64,000 bases of DNA. Origin: Casuarius casuarius (Eukaryota > Chordata > Aves > Casuariiformes > Casuariidae). The notes beneath the pieces were generated by a model. The model was given only the letters and a program-made list of their open reading frames with translations. It was not told where the DNA came from and did not search any database. The position numbers and the translations under genes were made by a program. Positions 60,728 through 64,000 of the stretch are shown piece after piece. The stretch spans positions 473,444 to 537,443 of the forward strand of contig PTFA01000362.1 of NCBI GenBank assembly GCA_003342895.1. The letters run 5' to 3'. How positions within the stretch are numbered: position 1 is the stretch's first letter; each line of letters begins with the position of its first letter.

Positions 60728-60780
60728 TCAAAAAAAAAAAAACAAAAAAACAAAAAAACCAAAAAACCCAAAACAAAGCT
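60728..60780. repeat. A-rich simple repeat
   Basis: An A run broken by single or paired C bases, inside the ETV5 3'UTR (T-rich on the transcript). Confidence 0.9.
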
Positions 60781-60834
60781 AACTAAGGAGGAGAAAAAAT
60801 TTCCTATACAGCATTTACAACAAAAACATGTAGC

Positions 60835-60862
60835 TTTTTTTTTTTTTTTTGGGGGGGGGGGG
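60835..60862. repeat. Adjacent T16 and G12 homopolymers
   Basis: Sixteen T followed directly by twelve G on the plus strand (C12 then A16 on the ETV5 transcript). Length in such tracts is often misjudged by sequencing. Confidence 0.9.
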
Positions 60863-61611
60863 AGGGTGTATGCAGATATGTATATATGAGTGGTAGGAGT
60901 GCAGCGGGGAGGGGGCAGGAGCTGGAAGGGAAGTGGGGTACGTTAACATGGGGATACCCAGCGCTCCCGCCCCGTCTTTACAGCCCCAAGACATGCCGAG
61001 CAACAAGGCGGACAAAGCGGAGCTGCTCAACGCGTTCCAGTCTCTGAGCCCCGCAGGGGGGAGGATTCGAGTGGTGAAATGGAGCGGACCAGATACTTCG
61101 TCCCGGCGAGGCCGCGCTTCGAGCTCTGCGGGCGCCGAGGGAGGTGTGGGTACGGCTGGGAAAATGCCGGGGGGGAAGCCAGAGCGGCTGGCAGGGTGGC
61201 CCCAGCGGGTCCCCCCTGCCCCAGGCTATGGGGCTTTCGTCGCGCTGCCTGCCACCCCCAGGGGACCGGCGGCCTGTCTGCAAAAAAATAGGTTTGCCTT
61301 AAAATACAAAAAAAAAAATACCCTACAAAAATCGATTTAGAAACTTTCCTAAAACATCCAAAAAAAGAGGGGGGAGGGAAAAAAGGAGATAATTACTGCC
61401 ACCGTCACCTCCCCTGAAATTAAATCCATCGTGCGCAGCCTTGGAAGGGGAGGAGAAGCGACAGGGATGCGGAAAGGATGCAGGGCAGGCTGAAAAACTG
61501 TTATATCGAAGAACGACACTTAATTGGGACAACTGTCTGGCAGGTAGGATTCTGCGTAGGAAGCAGCCAGGGAGGCTCCTCTGGGCGAGGGGAGGCTGCG
61601 GCACACCATGT

Positions 61612-61629
61612 CCCCCCCCCCCCCCCCCC
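61612..61629. repeat. C18 homopolymer
   Basis: Eighteen C in a row, followed by further C runs to about 61,670. On the ETV5 transcript this is a G18 tract in a G-rich surrounding. Confidence 0.9.
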
Positions 61630-62125
61630 GGCCACGCCACGCCCCCCATCCGAGCCCCCCCCCCTCCCAAAACACATCCGGCGTCTGTGCAAATCAAAGC
61701 CCTTTCCAACGCCCAAGGCAGCTACGCGTGTCGGGATCGACGCAAAGCAGATTGTCGTGACGGTCTGGCGCAGAGGCGCGCGGGCTGGACCAGTCCCGCG
61801 GGCGCTGCTGGAGCCGGCATCAGAGACTCGGGGTTTCGCCCCCCATCTCCCCAAAAACATCTCGCTGATGCTCAGCGGGAGGCGTCAGCCAGGGGCAGTC
61901 CTATGCACTAGCCCTTGGACAGGAAGGTCGGGAAGTCGACGGTGACATGCACCGGCTATTTTAGATTCCTCCAATTGCGCTTAAAGGCCAGTTTGCACAT
62001 GCGCGCACGCATTTTGTTTGCATTTTTTTTTTATAGGAACAGCAAAAAATATTCTTTATAAAATTGTTGCCCTCACTTGCCCAAACGGGATTTGCTAGTG
62101 CTAGCTGCTCCGCTGGCTGGCAGAG

Positions 62126-62347
62126 TCAGTAGGCAAAGCCCTCCGCGTAGGGAAGGCCGCCGCAGTGATCCATCTCCAGGAGGTACGCCGGGCTGTCCTC
62201 GAAGTGCGTCAGCGGCAGGGTGTCGTCTTCGCTCACGTGGCAGTCGGGCTCCGCTTTCAGGAACGGGCGCTGATTGTCGGGGTAGGCCATGGAGAAGAGG
62301 GCGTCGGGGTCGCACACGAACTTGTACACGTACCGCTCGCCGGCCAC
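62126..62347 (-). CDS. ETV5: ETV5 terminal coding exon
   Basis: 222 nt: 73 codons from [10 protein letters not shown] to GFAY and the TGA stop. Contains the end of the ETS domain and the acidic C-terminal tail ([20 protein letters not shown]). Confidence 0.95.
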   Translation of the reverse strand: MAGERYVYKFVCDPDALFSMAYPDNQRPFLKAEPDCHVSEDDTLPLTHFEDSPAYLLEMDHCGGLPYAEGFAY

Positions 62348-62953
62348 CTGGAAGCACACAGGGGCGTAAGGGAGGTGATGGTGGGGTCTCCTCGCGAGCT
62401 CTGCGAGGGGCAGCGAGTGGGATTGAACCGTCTTGTCCCCCAGAAAAGGGTACTTTAATGGGTGGCTCGGGCTCTGCTTAATTAGCCTGGGTAAGGAAGG
62501 GTGGGAGGCGTTCACGTGGCCCAAGTGCCGAGTCCATGGTGGGACTTGGTTTGCCAGCCAACATCACCTCCCCGAGCCCATAAACAGTGCTGCCTCCAAG
62601 GGATTGCAAAGATTAAGGAAATCAAGAAAGAACCAAAGAACTGCACCTAAACTACACCCAAACGGGGGTAAGTCAGCCCTCCTGTCCCTCCCACCTTGGT
62701 ACCATGGGGCAATAAGAAAAGCACTGGGATGACCTGCGCTTGGGTTAGGTCCTTCCCTGCCCTATCTCATGTGCTGGGGTGACAGGGGTGACGGTCACCC
62801 TGCTGCGAGCTGCCCCCCCATGTTTTGCAGCGGGGTATTAGGCAGAATCACCTTCTGCATGATGCCCTTCTCATAGTAGTAGCGCAGAGACCGGCTGAGC
62901 TTATCGTAGTTCATGGCGGGCCGGTTCTTCTGGATGCCCCAGCGGCGCGCTAC
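62126..62953 (-). CDS. ETV5: ETV5, ETS-family transcription factor (3' part, last two coding exons)
   Basis: Minus-strand coding exons 62852-62953 and 62126-62347 give the last 107 residues and a TGA at 62,126-62,128; the rest lies beyond the window. ETV5 (ERM) is a PEA3-subfamily transcription factor that binds GGAA sites downstream of FGF/ERK signalling. The first of these exons carries the second half of the ETS DNA-binding domain, including the recognition helix [20 protein letters not shown] with its two base-contacting arginines. The last exon has the domain's end ([16 protein letters not shown]) and the C-terminal tail. ETV5 is chosen over ETV1 and ETV4 by SPAYLLEMD and LPYAEGFAY at the end. 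Splice sites are canonical (acceptors CTCTCCAG and GCTTCCAG, donor AAG|GTGATT). No lesion is seen. Confidence 0.95.
62348..62851 (-). other. ETV5: ETV5 intron between the last two coding exons
   Basis: 504 nt, starting GTGATT and ending CTTCCAG on the minus strand. No feature recognised inside. Confidence 0.9.
62852..62953 (-). CDS. ETV5: ETV5 penultimate coding exon
   Basis: 102 nt, 34 codons, phase 0 at both ends: [20 protein letters not shown] and then [14 protein letters not shown]. Encodes the ETS recognition helix. Confidence 0.95.
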
Positions 62954-64000
62954 CTGGAGAGAGAAAGGAAACAGCCGGGAAAGCTCAAGCTGTTGTTTGG
63001 ACATAGGTTCTCCATAAATAAGATCAGAGCTGCGGAATATCCGACTGCAGATTGGAAACGCATGATAGCGGCTCATTTCCAGCAGCTGGACCAACCAACA
63101 ACTCTTTTAGGGGGAAATGAGCAGATAGATATCCATGTGCTCCCTACACGCCCACCTCTTTCCTGCAAAATCCCCAATGCCATGCCGTAACCTACCCGAG
63201 GAGAGACCCAGAGGTTTCTGTGAGCTAATCGCAATAAAACCCAGTCCCAGGCACTGGAAGGACTCAAAGCTGGATGCCCAGCCTCACAGCAGGACATCTG
63301 GTCTGGAGGATCTCCTACAGCAGCTGACTTTTGCATGCTGCCTTTTCACCTTGCACAGCAAAGAAATAGGACAGGACTGCTCAGGACAGGAGCAATTCTT
63401 CTGCTCCTCAGCTACATAACAGAAAGATGAGCTAGTGTAATCAGGGGGGGGGGGACAAACATGAATTTAGGGCTGTCCTGCAGCTTCCTGCACTGGGACC
63501 CTACAGCGTGGGTGTAACAGCCAAGAGCACACTCTCCTTCTGGAGCCAGGTCCTGACAGGCACAGCAAAAGGTGCCCTTCCTCAGAGCAAAGCAACCGTG
63601 CTCAGAGGCTGGGGCATGGCAGATTCATGCCAAGCAGAGAGGAGCACCATCAAAACCCCACTGAGCTAGGGCACGCGCCGGTACCACTGGCTGTCAAGGC
63701 ATCAGCGAGAATCACTCCTTCCTCTCCCTAAACAGGGTGGCCACAGCCTGGCGTCCAGCTCCCCGCGGGCCGTGGCAGCGCTTGCTGCACGGCGGACGCC
63801 CCCGCAGCCCCTTGAAAATCTGGCCCGCTCCAAAAGGCAATAAATGCGATTGTTGCTAAAGCAGTTCCAGATTCGAGTGCAGCCTGCCACAATGCAGACA
63901 GTGCTAAACTGGAGACCTAATCAAAAGACATTTGATTAGGGGAGCCTGCCAAAAAAGCAGTTTCAAAACCACAATTTCCATGTACAGCGTAACAGATATT
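62954..64000 (-). other. ETV5: ETV5 intron (5' part beyond the window)
   Basis: The exon with the first half of the ETS domain should precede this intron; I found no match to it up to the window end, so the intron exceeds 1 kb. A run of nine G lies at about 63,446-63,454. Nothing else recognised. Confidence 0.75.

Larger units (their letters stand above)
60441..62125 (-). other. ETV5: ETV5 3'UTR
   Basis: Runs from the ETV5 stop codon to the polyadenylation signal near 60,460, about 1.7 kb, in keeping with the long 3'UTR of this gene. It contains several homopolymer tracts (listed) and GC-rich stretches. The long frames seen on the plus strand here are antisense and not coding. Confidence 0.65.

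Noticed and set aside
61441..61945. Two overlapping frames of about 155 codons on the plus strand
   Set aside because: Antisense to the ETV5 3'UTR and running through an 18-base C tract that encodes only proline; two frames open together is a sign of composition, not coding.
1..64000. CRISPR arrays, operons, phage or other prokaryotic systems, tRNA and rRNA genes
   Set aside because: The window is vertebrate DNA with spliced genes and CR1 repeats; no regularly spaced repeats, cloverleaf boxes or rRNA stretches were seen.

Overview
The window is vertebrate nuclear DNA, most likely from a bird. It has GT-AG split exons, long introns and very sparse coding sequence. Its only clear interspersed repeats are CR1-type LINE fragments, including the typical avian CR1 3' tail near 19.13-19.21 kb. 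Nothing prokaryotic, viral or CRISPR-like was seen. The species cannot be named from what is visible.

Layout. (1) 1-8.9 kb: flank upstream of BOK, with an old CR1 copy (5.07-5.52 kb), one unassigned exon-like stretch (1771-1897, +) and a possible untranslated first exon of BOK ending at 7892. (2) 8,928-27,132 (+): the complete coding region of BOK, a BCL-2 family cell-death protein, in four exons that give 213 residues, followed by a 3'UTR with a polyadenylation signal at 28,104. (3) 33.3-47.8 kb (-): the scattered, damaged remains of the four exons that encode the nitrobindin half of THAP4. They lie in the correct order, strand and place (tail to tail with BOK, as in mammals). (4) 48-60 kb: no recognisable gene; an old CR1 copy, an orphan CpG-rich island (about 53.4-53.9 kb) and simple repeats. 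(5) 60.4 kb to the end (-): the 3' end of ETV5, a PEA3-subfamily ETS transcription factor, with its last two coding exons and a 3'UTR of about 1.7 kb.

The most notable result is the THAP4 relic. Each of its exons has lost a reading frame or a splice site, and the THAP (DNA-binding) half was not found. In mammals ATG4B follows THAP4 here; in this window the next gene is ETV5. A chromosome rearrangement between BOK-THAP4 and ETV5 may therefore have cut or silenced THAP4. BOK and ETV5 look intact and functionally unrelated. Human comparisons are from memory of the protein families, not from a search.
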